Below, one piece after another: positions 1 through 10,599 of a stretch of DNA of 64,000 bases (the stretch's first letter is position 1; each line of letters begins with the position of its first letter). The notes beneath the pieces were generated by a model. It had not been told where the DNA came from, ran no database searches, and worked only from the letters and a program-made list of their open reading frames with translations. This DNA is from Scleroderma bovista (lineage: Eukaryota; Basidiomycota; Agaricomycetes; Boletales; Sclerodermataceae): positions 1 to 64,000 of the forward strand of contig JAYMGJ010000453.1 of assembly GCA_037178675.1 (NCBI GenBank), written 5' to 3'. A program made the position numbers and the translations under genes.

Positions 1-5
1 TGTGC

Positions 6-293
6 TGTTGAAGCAATACCTATATACGTAGAGGAACTGCTACTCCAACTCACCTGTTGGGTGGAGTGCACAACCAGAGATGGTAGCGGTAGCTGGTTAA
101 GAGCTGTTATATTATATAAGCGATGAACACTGTTTATATACAACAAATAGTGTGACGCGTGACTGTGATGCGTGACGTGTGACATGTAACATCTACTCTA
201 AAGAGGACTATTACTAAGTCTACACTAATATGGGTCGCAGTCTTGTGCGCACTTCGTCGACGGTTTACGCCGGGTGCACGTGCGACTTCAACA
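6..293 (-). repeat. 3' LTR of Copia copy 1
   Basis: Begins TGTTGAAG and ends CTTCAACA, a perfect 8-bp terminal inverted pair, and matches 5653-5940 at nearly every base. It contains a TATA-like stretch (ttatattatataag) near 105-121. The CCCCCTC polypurine-tract complement follows at 296. Confidence 0.93.
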
Positions 294-339
294 CTCCCCC
301 TCGCTGTGCTGCACGTAGAGCACTTCAGCGAATAAGGCG

Positions 340-1176
340 CTAGATGCTGCCAGAGGGAAACTGTAAGCCTAGTTGAGCTCTGAACTTCGCGAATTTCTCG
401 CGGGGTAAGTTCTTGGTGAGCAGATCGGCGGGATTCTCAGCACCATCAATGAAGAATAGCTCCACGTTACCTTTCGCGACTGACTCGCGGATTCCGTGGT
501 AGCGGATGTCGATGTGCTTGGAGCGAGGCTCTGTTACAGGGTTGGATGCCATGAATATGGACCCCTGATTATCACCGCAAATCGGGATAGCTTTCAGCTT
601 ATAGCCGAGCTCACCAAGTAAACTCCGAATCCAGGTAACTTGGCGAGCGCAATCGCTCAGAGCCATGTATTCAGCCTCAGTGGACGAGTACGCAATGGTC
701 TTCTGCGCACGAGAAGTCCAACTGATCAAGCCATCTGCAAGTTTCAGGTAGAAACCTGTCTGCGAGAGGCGAGAGGTAGGGTCTGATCCCCAATCTGAGT
801 CCGTGCATGCAATCAGGCCAGCACCGGATCCACCATTGTACACTAGGGAGTAATTAGGTGTACCAATCAAGTAGCGACAGATATAAAGCGCTTTGGACAG
901 GTGGTCCTGGGATGGATTCGCGGCATGGCGCGAGAGATGGGTGACTGCAAAGGCAATGTCGGGCCTAGTGCCTAACATAAGGTACAGAAGGGACCCAATA
1001 ACCGTCTGGAAACGGGAGCGGAGTTCCGCATCAACAGGCTCTGTATTTTTGGCGGCATAGTAGCCAGCCGGCAGTGGGGTGCTTGCAGACTTTGCATTGA
1101 GCATGCCGCAGCGTTCAATGACCTTTTGGAGGTACGCGCATTGATCCAGGTGGATAGTGTGACCCTTGTGAGTGAT
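340..1176 (-). pseudogene. Copia copy 1 pol, RNase H domain (3' end of pol)
   Basis: This is the C-terminal part of the Copia polyprotein, the RNase H that degrades the RNA template during reverse transcription. Visible motifs are TDSDWGSD (first catalytic Asp), SSTEAEYMAL (catalytic Glu in the Copia STAEAEY-type motif), DNQGSI (catalytic Asp) and the closing RSKHIDIRYH and NPADLLTKNLP blocks that end Copia pol proteins. It is in the same frame as the RT region but separated from it by a TGA at 1177-1179. Reading through that codon restores continuous homology, so this is one broken gene, not a separate one. Without readthrough the RNase H would be lost and the element would need help in trans. 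Confidence 0.9.
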
Positions 1177-2649
1177 TCACATTCGGAGGAACTCCTTAGG
1201 TTCTCCAAGGTCTCGGCACTCCCATTTGCGCATGAACTGCACTTTAATGGCATCAACAACAGCCTTGTTAGGGCCGCAAAATAGTGTGTCGTCAACGTAG
1301 ATAATACCAATGACGATGTTGGTGCCTTTCTTCTTATAGAAGAAGATGCCTGCTTCAGACTTAAGGCGCTCAAACCCGAGCTCTTTGAGAGACTCATCGA
1401 GTGTGCGCCACCAAGCTAGGCCGGCCTGTTTGAGGCCATAGAGGGCACGCCAGAGGCGGAGCACTTTGCGCTCTTGCCTGGGAACTGCAAACCCTTCGGG
1501 TTGTTCCATGTAGATTTCTTCGTCGAGCTTGCCATACAAGTAGGCGCTCCGAACGTCGAGTCCAGTGATATACCAGTTTTCAAGTGCGGCAAGCGCAAGC
1601 ATGAGGCGCACTGTTTCAAAGCGCACGACTGGTGAGAAGACCTGGTCGAAATCTAATCCCTCGACCTGGGAGAAGCCTTTCGCTACTAAGCGGGCTTTCT
1701 TGCGGCCATCCGACTTCACGTCGAAGACCCATCGATTCTTTATGACCTTCCGGTCTTGGGGACGGTCAACTGGCTCAAAGACTTTGCGCTTTCGCAGCAC
1801 GTCGAGCTCTTCTTGGCAAGCAAGTCGCCAGAGTTTCTGCTCAGCTTGGGGTAAGCGAGCAATGTCCTTGTAGGACCAGTTGCGGACGCTCTCATATTGA
1901 GGCTCGCGGGTTTCGAGGGCTTTGCCCATCAGGTAACGGACTAGGTTTGCTCCCCCTTCCTCGCACATCTTTTGCACATCTTCCTCACTGGGCGTTGCAG
2001 AGGTGTCGGGGAAACCACCAGGAACATGGTCTGGTGTGTCCGGTTGTGGGGGCCTAGGGGCCTCACCCACTGTTTCTCGCCATCGAGAGGCACTTTCGAT
2101 ATCCCGGAGTTGCTCGACGGGATGTCGCCGCTCACCATACACGTTACCGGGGCGCAATGGCGCTCTACGTTCACGTTGGGGGCGGGCAGGGATATTAACT
2201 GCAGGGGGTCGCGGCGCATTCTGGCGGCGTTCAGCTCGGCCAGGGCGCTGCGGTGCCGGAGGTGGCGGATTTCTCGCCGGTGAAGGCGTTCTCGGTGCCG
2301 GTGGAGGCACTGGAGATGGCGTACGGGGAGGATTTATTTGATTAGGCTCTTCCTCAGGAGCCTCAGGTTCCTCGCGCTTTGGATCGTCATCCTGCGCTTG
2401 GGGATGTGGGTAGCCATGGTCGTGTTCCACATCGTCATCACTGTCGGTATCATCAGGGGGATTCCCTGGTCGATCAGTGGCTGGTTTCGGATTTGCCCTT
2501 CCGAAAGGGTTCTCGAGAGGTTCGCGCCTGTTTTTGGGGCAGCGAGGGAAGTGACGCTCGTCAAAGACGGCGTGAGCAGCGGTAAACACTGCATTGGTGG
2601 AGCGCATAAACAAGAAAGTTGCGCTCATTGCCAGGGGCAACACCGACAT
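1177..2649 (-). pseudogene. Copia copy 1 pol, integrase C-terminus and reverse transcriptase
   Basis: The frame holds the end of integrase, a proline-rich acidic linker, and the Copia reverse transcriptase (RVT_2 family), which copies element RNA into cDNA in cytoplasmic particles. RT landmarks are NRWVFDVKSDGRKKARLVAK, DVRSAYLYGKLDEEIYMEQP, RALYGLKQAG and the polymerase box YVDD. The frame opens after a one-base insertion relative to copy 2 (near 2610-2622, equivalent to 11430-11440) and closes at a TGA at 1177-1179 where the family consensus would be Arg (CGA). Both lesions sit in otherwise well-preserved sequence, consistent with a recently inactivated element. Confidence 0.92.
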
Positions 2650-5269
2650 AAGTCATTAGCTCCGACTTGGGAGCCATCTTATTTGCTCTAGCCGTTGCTG
2701 GGAGGTATACAAATGCTCCACAGCCAAACACACGTAGGTGGTCGATGTTAGGCATCTCCCCCTTAAGCATTTCATGGGGGGTGCGCCATCGCAGGCGAGC
2801 TACCGGAGTACGGTTGTAAAGGTGAGTTGCGTGAGCGAACGCAAATTCCCACCAGGAGTCAGGAATGCAGGCTTGATGCCGCATAGACTCAGCTTTATCC
2901 ATGAGAGTGCGCCCTAAACGCTCGGCGCGGCCATTCTGCATGGGGGTTCTTGGAGCACTTTGATATATTTTAATTCCTTTCTCAAGGAGTGCTCGATCAA
3001 ACAGATCGGATTTATACTCTCCGCCGGCATCGGACATCCATCCAACGACGTGCGTATCATGTTGGACGCGCACCATTTCGAGGAAATCTTTGGCAGCCGT
3101 AATCGCTGCAGCTTTGGAGCGAAGAGGCATAGTCCAGGCGTGAGAAGTATAGTCGTCGTAGAAGGTGATAACATATTTAAACTTCCGGTACGACGTAACC
3201 GGGAAGGATTTGAGATCAGAGTGCACCAGCTCAAAGGGCTTGGAAGCACGTCTTTCGTTCTCTGGGAAAGCTCGATTGGGCATCTTGCCAAGAGCACATC
3301 CAGGGCAAACACAATCCTCAGTAGGAAAGTGGATCTCCGGGAAGCGCTGCGTATGTTTTTGCGCGCGTCGGAGTACTTCCTTCGAGGGGTGCCCGAATCT
3401 CCGGTGCATAATGTCGTAATCGACTTTGCTCACGGAGGCGATATAGTTAGATCTAATTATCGGGATAGATCTAATCCCAAAAATGATGTTGCGATCGTCT
3501 TCTGGGTCTGGCCCAAACCATAGGCGTTCAGCTTTATGAATGAGGCTAATGCCTCGCTTATCGCCAGTGACTTTGTAGTTACGCTGGAGCATTTCGCCCA
3601 TAGAAATAAGGCGTGCAGTAGCGCCTGGCATATGGAGCACTTGGGTGAGTGTAATGACTTTCTCATCCCCAGAGTTGTGGTCTAGGCACCGGAGTAATAC
3701 CGTGCCAATGCCAGCAATTAGTGCTACACCATTAGCCGTTTTGGCGTAGTGCGCTCGCTTTAGCGCGTTGTAGGAGGCGAAATCGCCTATGTCACCGGTA
3801 AAGTGGCGTGATGCGCCAGAGTCTAGGAGCCAGAAGGCACCAGATAGTTCGCTATCATCAACCATTTTTCCCTTACAACCAGCACAGCGTGCATCATTCG
3901 AACACGAACAGATATATGCATTTCTCGAGACACGACATGACATATTGTAGTTACTACTCGCTATATACAGTGACGGCGTAAAGCGCACATGTAAAGGGAG
4001 CGTGTCAGTGTCGGTCAGCACGCGTGCAGAAGGTACTTGCCTGAAAAGGCTGGCCTCTGCGCCCATCGCCATCGACGTCGCGTTGTAGCGGTCGAGGACC
4101 ATCGCATCGATCTCATCGAACTCGTCATCGGCGAAAGGCTCGTGGGTGAAAGGTTCATCATCCCCAAGGGAGATGGCATCCTCCTCATACATCGTGATGC
4201 GCTCCTCAAGACGAGGGCGCTTCAACGAGGAGGGACCGGCCTCGGGCTGGTCCAGGTTCGCACTCGCCAACGACACGACTTGGTCGAGGGTGCGGATGGT
4301 TTGGCAGGAGGGCTCTACCCCCAAGCGGTGTGCCAAGTCGAAGGCCTTGATAGTATTTTCGAATGCGGGGGGGCCGTAGTTGGTAGCACCGGGGGTGTGA
4401 GCCAGGGCACGAGGGTCGACGGTGGGCTCTGGTCCATCATAGTGGACGTAAGTGGCGAAGGCGGCCTGTTGGGCGTTCTCGCGGCGAGCGCGAGCCTTCT
4501 TGCCGCCACGTCGAGTGCGGCCTCCCTGTCCTTGGGCAGGAGCGTTTCCGCTCGTACCGCCGTTGGACCCGCCTTGCTGCTGCTGCTGCCTCTGGGGCTG
4601 CTGCTGCTGCTGGGCGAACTTGGGGTCAGCTGGCTTGCGCTTCACAGCGCTAAGCTTGTTGGCCTGTGGGCCCTTACCACCGCCGCGTGAAGAGGCGCCT
4701 TTCTGCTCGAAAGAGAGCGTGGCGGCCTTGACAATCCCATCGGGCTTGAGGTTTTTGATCTCGTCCGGCGACGTTTGGCTGAGAATCTGAGCTACGACCT
4801 CCATAGTAGGAGGGAGCTTGCAGAGAATGATCATTGCCTGCACGGGGGCAGGGAACTCGAAGCCAGCGTCTTTGAGATAGGCGAAGTGGCTAAGCACTTT
4901 GGTGATAGCCGGAGCGGGATGGGAGCCAGCGGGAATGGTAGTCGCCAGGAGCTTGCTAAGCTCAGCGTAGGCAGAGCCGATACTGGGGGCGCCGAAGTTC
5001 TTCTTAAGGTGGTCCCAGACGTCCTTAACGTTGTCGAGATTCGAGACGGCGACCTGGATAGAGGGGGCGAGGCGCAAGGTGATGTTACCGAGCGCTCTCT
5101 CGGTGTTGTCGTCCCACTCCTTCTGGTCATCGTGACCGGCGGCGGGTTGCGTCGTCGAGTAAACGTACCATTGGCCTTGTGCCCGAAGGTAGGCCTGCAT
5201 AGAGGTGTGCCACTGCTGCCAGTTGGAGCCAGTGAACACGGGAACCATCTTGTCGAGAGCGCTGGACAT
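2561..5269 (-). pseudogene. Copia copy 1 gag-protease-integrase (5' part of polyprotein)
   Basis: The start is taken at the ATG at 5269, just downstream of the leader. The first ~220 codons resemble the Copia gag (UBN2-type) fold region. A Gln-rich linker and a basic RTRRGGKKARARR stretch follow. The protease motif WLLDSGASRHFT lies about residue 500. The GAG-pre-integrase zinc site shows H, H and CPGC (HRRFGHP to CVCPGC). The integrase catalytic triad is in VHSDLKSF, WMSDAGGEY and GRAERLGRT. The frame runs off at 2561 after a frameshift near 2615; the true continuation is the RT frame starting near 2649. Copy 2 at 11171-13457 is in frame across the same place, which locates the lesion in this copy. 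Confidence 0.92.
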
Positions 5270-5317
5270 GGTGATATTCTGTTGGGAGTCAACGGAGTCA
5301 GCAAGTGAATGCGACAA

Positions 5318-5638
5318 CGGACAAGCAAGAAAAGAAGAAACACCTGAGTGCTAGTGAAAGCACTTCTGTCAACAGCTAACTCATGACTAGGTCATGCCAG
5401 CGCAAGTCGTCGACAATGTTCGCCATGGTTGGCGCAAGTCATCGACGAACTTCGCCTGGGGCAATACAGGTGCTCAACTAGGAGCTCACTGTCTGGCGCA
5501 AGTCGTCGACCGACTTCGCCTTGTGGCTGTGCAGGGGCTCAGCTAGGAGCTCACTGTGGTCCACAGCGTCAAGCTAGTTAAAGCGACGCTCAGGGAGCTG
5601 GAGCGCTGTCTGGTGCATTGCTGCACACAGTGCGCTCA
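5318..5638 (-). other. Copia copy 1 untranslated leader
   Basis: This noncoding stretch lies between the primer-binding site and the gag start. It holds short imperfect direct repeats around 'gcgcaagtc(g/a)tcgac' at about 5400, 5431 and 5491, each followed by a 'ttcgcc' motif. The same three repeats occur in copy 2 at 15850-15975. I see no gene; dimerisation or packaging signals are possible but not shown. Confidence 0.6.
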
Positions 5639-5652
5639 CAGGGCTCATAACC
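5639..5652 (-). other. Copia primer-binding site, tRNA-iMet half-molecule type
   Basis: The plus strand reads CAGGGCTCATAACC immediately beside the 5' LTR. This equals the anticodon stem-loop of fungal initiator tRNA-Met (anticodon CAU in CTCATAA), not the 3' CCA end. Drosophila copia and yeast Ty5 are known to prime from a tRNA-iMet half-molecule cut in the anticodon loop, and this site fits that mechanism. The identical 14-mer recurs at 16091-16104. Confidence 0.8.
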
Positions 5653-5940
5653 TGTTGAAGCAATACCTATATACGTAGAGGAACTGCTACTCCAACTCAC
5701 CTGTTGGGTGGAGTGCACAACCAGAGATGGTAGCGGTAGCTGGTTAAGAGCTGTTATATTATATAAGCGATGAACGCTGTTTATATACAACAAATAGTGT
5801 GACGCGTGACTGTGACGCGTGACGTGTGACATGTAACATCTACTCTAAAGAGGACTATTACTAAGTCTACACTAATATGGGTCGCAGTCTTGTGCGCACT
5901 TCGTCGACGGTTTACGCCGGGTGCACGTGCGACTTCAACA
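5653..5940 (-). repeat. 5' LTR of Copia copy 1
   Basis: TGTTGAAG to CTTCAACA, 288 bp, differing from the 3' LTR by about two transitions (for example gaacgc versus gaacac). It should carry the element's promoter for minus-strand transcription. Confidence 0.93.
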
Positions 5941-6105
5941 TCCACATGCATGTTCATCTCACAGGCAAGGGCTGCAAAGTTAGGCCCCTGCATCAGCAAA
6001 ACAGCACTTTTGGGCTACAGACACTACAGACCACATGACTTGTGTACAGGTCTGTACAGGCTGTACAGACCCATCAACTCTGTATAACTCTGTAAATTCC
6101 TAACT
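5941..6105. other. Unique spacer right of Copia copy 1
   Basis: I see no gene. It contains short 'ctgtacagg' repeats (6045-6085) that resemble the dispersed repeat at 8600-8819. Confidence 0.4.
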
Positions 6106-6890
6106 ACTGACACTATTGCTACACCTTTACTACACTTTTTTACTACACTTTTACTACGCTTTTTTGTACATTTTTACTACACTTTTTACTACACTTCTTT
6201 ATACACTTTGACTACACTTTTACTACGCTTTTTTGTACACTTTTACTACACTTTTTACTACACTTTTACTACACTTTTGACTACACTTTTACTAAGCTTT
6301 TTTGTACACTTTCACTACACTTTTTTGTACACTTTCACTACACTTTGGACTACACTTTTACTACACTTTTTGTACACTTTTGACTACACTTTTACTACAC
6401 TTTTTGTACACTTTTGACTACACTTTTACTACACTTTTTTTGTACACTTTTACTACACTTTTTACTACACTTTTACTACACTTTTTTGTACACTTTTACT
6501 ACACACTTTTGTACACTTTTGACTACACTTTTACTACACTTTTTTGTACACCTTTACTACACCTTTGACTACACTTTACTACGCTTTTTTGTACACTTTT
6601 ACTACACTTTTTACTACACTTTTAATACACTTTTTACTACACTCTGAATACACTTTTTACTACACTTTTACTACACTCTTTTGTACACTTTTACTACACT
6701 TTTCTGTACACTTGTGACTACACTTTTGACTACACTTTTACTACACTTTTTTGTACACCTTTACTACGCTTTTTTGTACACTTTTACTACACTTTTTACT
6801 ACACTTTTACTACACTTTTACTACACTTTCTGTACACTTCTAATTACACTTTGACTACACTTTTGACTACATGTTTTACTACACTTTGGG
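6106..6890 (+). repeat. Simple tandem array, TTTTACTACAC / TTTTGTACAC family
   Basis: About 785 bp made of variable-length 11-16 bp units such as 'acttttactac' and 'acttttttgtac'. Several open frames of 60-90 codons run through it on the plus strand, but they consist only of Tyr, Thr, Leu and Phe repeats and are not genes. Its reverse complement forms the array at 6985-7345, so the two arms could fold into a long imperfect hairpin. Confidence 0.9.
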
Positions 6891-6984
6891 GTGCACTTGT
6901 TAACCCAGTCACAGCTATGCTACTTAACCTAATCATGACTACCCTTCTTAACATAACCATGACTACACTACTCAATCTAATCAA

Positions 6985-7345
6985 TTTACAAAAAGTGTAG
7001 TACAAGTGTAGTACAAGTGTAGTAAGAAGTGCATTAAAAGTGTAGTCAAAGTGTAGCCAAAAGTGTACAAAAAAGTGTGCAAAAAAATGTAGTAAAAGCA
7101 TAATCAAAAGTGTAGTCAGAAATGTAGTAAAAGTGTACAAAAAAGCGTAGTAAAAGTGTAGTCAAAAGTGTAGTGAAAGTGTACAAAAAAGTGTAGTAAA
7201 AGCATAGTAAAAGTGTAGTAAAAAGTGTAGTAAAAGTGTAGTCAAAAGTGTAGTGAAAGTGTACAAAAAAGTGTAGTAAAAGTGTACAAAAAAGTGTAGT
7301 AAAAGTGTTGTCAAAGTGTAGTAAAATGTGTACAAAAATGTGTAG
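6985..7345 (-). repeat. Inverted arm of the TTTTACTACAC array
   Basis: The units 'agtgtagtaaaagtgtac' are the reverse complement of the 6106-6890 units. The ~95-bp spacer between the arms (6891-6984) is unique sequence containing three imperfect 'cttaa...catgactac' repeats. Confidence 0.85.
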
Positions 7346-7915
7346 TGTTTGTATTGTAGTGTTGATTACCAAAAATGCGTAGTAACAATTAAGAAATGTT
7401 GTGTTGTGTTTGTGTGGTAGTGTTGATTACCAAAAATGTGTAGTGTCACTTAGAATGTGTTGTGTTGTGTTTGTGATGTAGTGTTGATTACCAAAAATGT
7501 GTAGCATCAATTAGGAAATGTTGTGTAGTATTTGTGTTGTAGTTTTGATTACCAAAAATGCGTAGTAGTTGTGTTGTGTTTGTGTTGTAGTGTTAATTAC
7601 CAAAAATGCGGAGTAGTTGTGTAGTGTTTGTGTTGTAGTGCTGATTACCAAAAATGTGTAGTATCAATTAGGATGTGTTGTGTAGTGTTTGTAGTGTAGT
7701 GTTGATTACCAAAAATGCGTAGTAATTGTGTTGAGTTTGTGTTGTAGTGTTGATTACCAAAAATGCGGAGTAGTTGTGTAGTGTTTGTGTTGTAGTTCTG
7801 ATTACCAAAAATGTGTAGTGTCAACTAGGAAGTGTTGTGTAGTGTTTGTGATGTAGTGCTGATTACCAAAAATGCGTAGTATAATTGTGTGTAGCAAAAG
7901 TGTAGTACCACTTGG
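7346..7915. repeat. Irregular tandem repeat around 'gattaccaaaaatg'
   Basis: Ten copies of 'tgattaccaaaaatg(c/t)g(t/g)agta' are spaced roughly 45-65 bp apart and joined by 'tgtgttgtagtgtt' blocks. There is no coding potential. Confidence 0.85.
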
Positions 7916-8069
7916 TAGTTGGTACTGCCACTGTGTGCCCAAAATTTGACTAAGTGCCCAAAAATGCCAAAAATGCGATATTGTGGACACTGTTTGTCAC
8001 GCCTCTTGCGCAGATGGCAAACTTGACCAAACAGATGCCTTTTCCTACAATGTAGGGAGTGGGCTCAAC

Positions 8070-8347
8070 ACAACAAAGGTTAGTGCCGGAGCTAATGGTA
8101 AGTTTCCTACTACCACAACATATTAACTTGTCTAACAATGCTACTAATAGGTTATTTCACTGCACAACAAAAGTTAGTGCCGGAGCTAATGGTAAGTTAC
8201 CCACTACCACCACATATTAACTTATCTAACAATGGTACTAATAGGTTATTTGACTACACAACAAATGTTAGTGCCGGAACTAAAGGTAAGCTTTACATGT
8301 TACCTTGTCTAATAATGGTACTTATAGGTTATTTGACTATGGTCAAA
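8070..8347. repeat. 94-bp tandem repeat, three copies
   Basis: Units start with 'acaacaaa' at 8070, 8164 and 8258, exactly 94 bp apart, and share 'gttagtgccgga(g/a)cta' and 'ctaataggttattt'. The third unit is diverged at its right end. No gene. Confidence 0.9.
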
Positions 8348-8599
8348 CACCACTAGAGGCTATTAGCCTGCCGGAAATTGACAATCACTTTCAACTCTGT
8401 AAGTAGTTTGTCTCCCTTGATCTAGCTTGTCACTAACTCAACTTTCATATAGGTTAATTGCTTTGAGTGGGTAGTTGTGATTAGGATTATATTATGTAGT
8501 GTCTCTAACTACACCATGTATGTAGTAGTTAGTAATTGCTAATATATTTGTTTGCTTTATATGCTAGTATTTGGAGTGCTATAAGAGTTTGAAAGAGTA
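8348..8599. other. Noncoding spacer
   Basis: AT-rich sequence in which I see neither a gene nor a repeat. Confidence 0.4.
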
Positions 8600-8819
8600 T
8601 GGTAATGGCATTAGTGTCAATCCTAGTATATAGCCCTTGTGCTAGTCCCGGAAACACTAGACCTGTACAAATGGGAGGTGTTTGTATAGGTCTGTACAGA
8701 GCAGTACAGACTCTGTGCACTCTGTGAAGCCCTGTATTAGTGGGAACCTTTCTGTGGGCTCTGTGACTCTGTACAAGTCTGTGTGGCACTGTATAGGGAA
8801 GGGCTGGTTTGCTGATGTG
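8600..8819 (+). repeat. Dispersed ~220-bp repeat, copy A
   Basis: From 'atggcattagtgtcaat' to 'gggctggtttgctgatg', this reappears in reverse complement at 43382-43600 with about 90% identity by eye. It includes 'tagtatatagccctt' and several 'ctgtacaga' motifs. An 86-codon open frame runs through both copies on the reverse strand, but no family is recognisable. It is probably a short interspersed element or a fragment of a larger transposon. Confidence 0.75.
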
Positions 8820-8915
8820 TGCACCGGTGAAGTGATGAGACGAGTGTGCATACAGCTGGAATAATGCATGTTCACTCTGTGTGTGGATAGGAAGGACAGA
8901 AAAATGTGTCCTCTG

Positions 8916-10560
8916 TCACTCGCTGAGATAATGATGGCGCACTTTCTGCTCCAATGCAAAGGTATGGTGGTATGGCAGCATTGAAAGGTGATTTTGGGCT
9001 GCACCATCAAACGGGAGGATGCCAAAGGACTCAGATGTGCACTGATAGTTATTCCCATTGACCCACTTCCCATATCCACCCTGTGAGTCACAGCCAAAAT
9101 ATCCTGCCGTCATTTCTAGTAGTGTTGAAACATGATTCTTGAGACTGATGTCGAAGTGGCCAATATATGAACAGCCAGTGCGATTCTCAGTGCCCACCTG
9201 TCAGTGGCTCAATGCACAAGCAATTGGAAAGCACACAACTGGACTGACCTGCATGTTGTGACAGACTGCATAGTCAAGAATCATGTTGACTGCTTGTCAA
9301 GGTGATACATTGAAAGATGTGAAGCATCGGATGAGATTTTGATGGACACCACCTTCAAGGTCATTGGTGCCACGGCAACAACAATATAAAGTCAGGCCAT
9401 GCCTGTCCTTTCCTACTTCAAAATATAGTGGAATGCCAGGTGGATCAGAATAGTAGCCTCGACGTATATGTTCGAATGTTCTTCATCACATCCCATGCTT
9501 TCTCTGTGAATAATGGCTGACCTATTGTGGAGTCTTTCAGTGGACCAAACATTTTGATGACTGCAGCAATGCGATCGAACAAGATCTCAGGTGGGGGCAC
9601 ATATCATCGGACATGAGCAAGCACCCATTTTGGCTTGCATACTAAGTAGCTTTGCTTCATATGTCATATTGCCCATTTTCTGAAGAACTTCCTCCACTGC
9701 ATGCCTATCTCCTGGATCTGTAAAAAAAAATTGTGGAGCTGAGAGCTTGGGAAAATGGACGTTGAAGACCATGGTGGAGTGGTATCGGAAACTGGTGAAA
9801 CAGGTGCCAAACATCACCAAGGATGCAAGACCACAGAACTGTCATCGACTTGGGATCAAATTGTGTTATGGCATGCAGCAAACTACAGATTGCCTCATGG
9901 GCCACTGGGTTGCTTTCAGATGTAGATGTGCATTGATCAATGACATCACTGCCCTCAACCTCCCACCAAGCATATTGACCTTCCGTCACATCCACTGGAT
10001 TCTTGTCAATGTCTGCTGTGCCATCAGAGAGTTGGGAACCATCTGGAATCGGGGGATGGTCAGCCATGGACATCACAGATCTTTGGCATTGCACTGCCAG
10101 GTGCCAGGTGGGTAACAGTATGGAGGTGATTTGCTTGACAAAGAAGGACAAATGGCACAGAACCAAAGGCTGACAGTGACATTGGCTGGCGTAAAGGAGT
10201 AAGTGTGGGAGAGATGAGATATCCAGGGACCAGCACTTCTTGAACAACCATCAGGGCCCTTGTTTTAGTGACTTTGACATCATGGAAAGTGGCAGGTTGA
10301 TCAAGGGCAATAACTCCCTGAGCAACTTCTTGGCCATTGGGTGCAACCATGGTAACCTGAGTACCTCCTGCAGTCTGACTAATCACAACCTGGGGAGTAT
10401 CCATGTTCTTCAGCACAGAGTGAATGCTCCATGTGGCAAATGCTTTGAGCACAGCATGGTGCACAAAGTTCTCGCAAAGAGTTGTTAGGCCCCAGGAGGG
10501 ACTGACACATACCCTTGGGTCAACAGCTAGTTTGTGATGAAGAATAATTGAAGAGAGCAT
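8916..10560 (-). pseudogene. Decayed gene of a fungal transposon-associated family
   Basis: Several minus-strand frames read collinearly from 10560 down to 8916. Recognisable blocks in order are a 'DGSQLSDGTADIDKNPVD' acidic segment (about 10050-10000), 'ADHPPIP', 'PLHHGLQRPFSQALSSTIFF' (about 9780), 'RRGYYSDPPGIPLYFEVGKD' and 'CRGTNDLEGGVHQNLIR' (about 9470-9310), and 'YIGHFDISLKNHV' with 'ESFGILPF' (about 9180-8990). From memory these blocks belong to a large Agaricomycete family of unknown function often found near transposons. The frames are joined by shifts and in-frame stops, so the copy is probably dead. Some breaks could be unrecognised introns. Confidence 0.6.
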
Positions 10561-10599
10561 TGGGAGTGACCAGGTAGTTCAGTCACAAACCCTCGCAAA

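Larger units (their letters stand above)
6..5940 (-). mobile_element. Copia LTR retrotransposon, copy 1 (near full length)
   Basis: Two direct 288-bp LTRs bound the element, which is read on the minus strand: 5' LTR at 5653-5940 and 3' LTR at 6-293. By eye the LTRs differ at about two positions, so the insertion is young. Internal order is gag, aspartic protease, integrase, reverse transcriptase, RNase H, the Copia (Pseudoviridae) order. A primer-binding site matching the tRNA-iMet anticodon arm abuts the 5' LTR, and a purine run on the minus strand (CCCCCTC on plus at 296) abuts the 3' LTR. Pol is interrupted by a frameshift near 2615 and a stop at 1177-1179. The five bases outside each end (tgtgc, tccac) do not match, so no target duplication is visible, though only five left-flank bases lie in the window. 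Confidence 0.95.

Noticed and set aside
6106..7345. Telomeric or subtelomeric repeat
   Set aside because: Units lack TTAGGG-type motifs, vary in length and occur in both orientations.
6208..7372. Open frames of 65-108 codons through the TTTTACTACAC arrays
   Set aside because: They translate only the repeat (Tyr-Thr-Leu-Phe) in both orientations, with no start context or domain.
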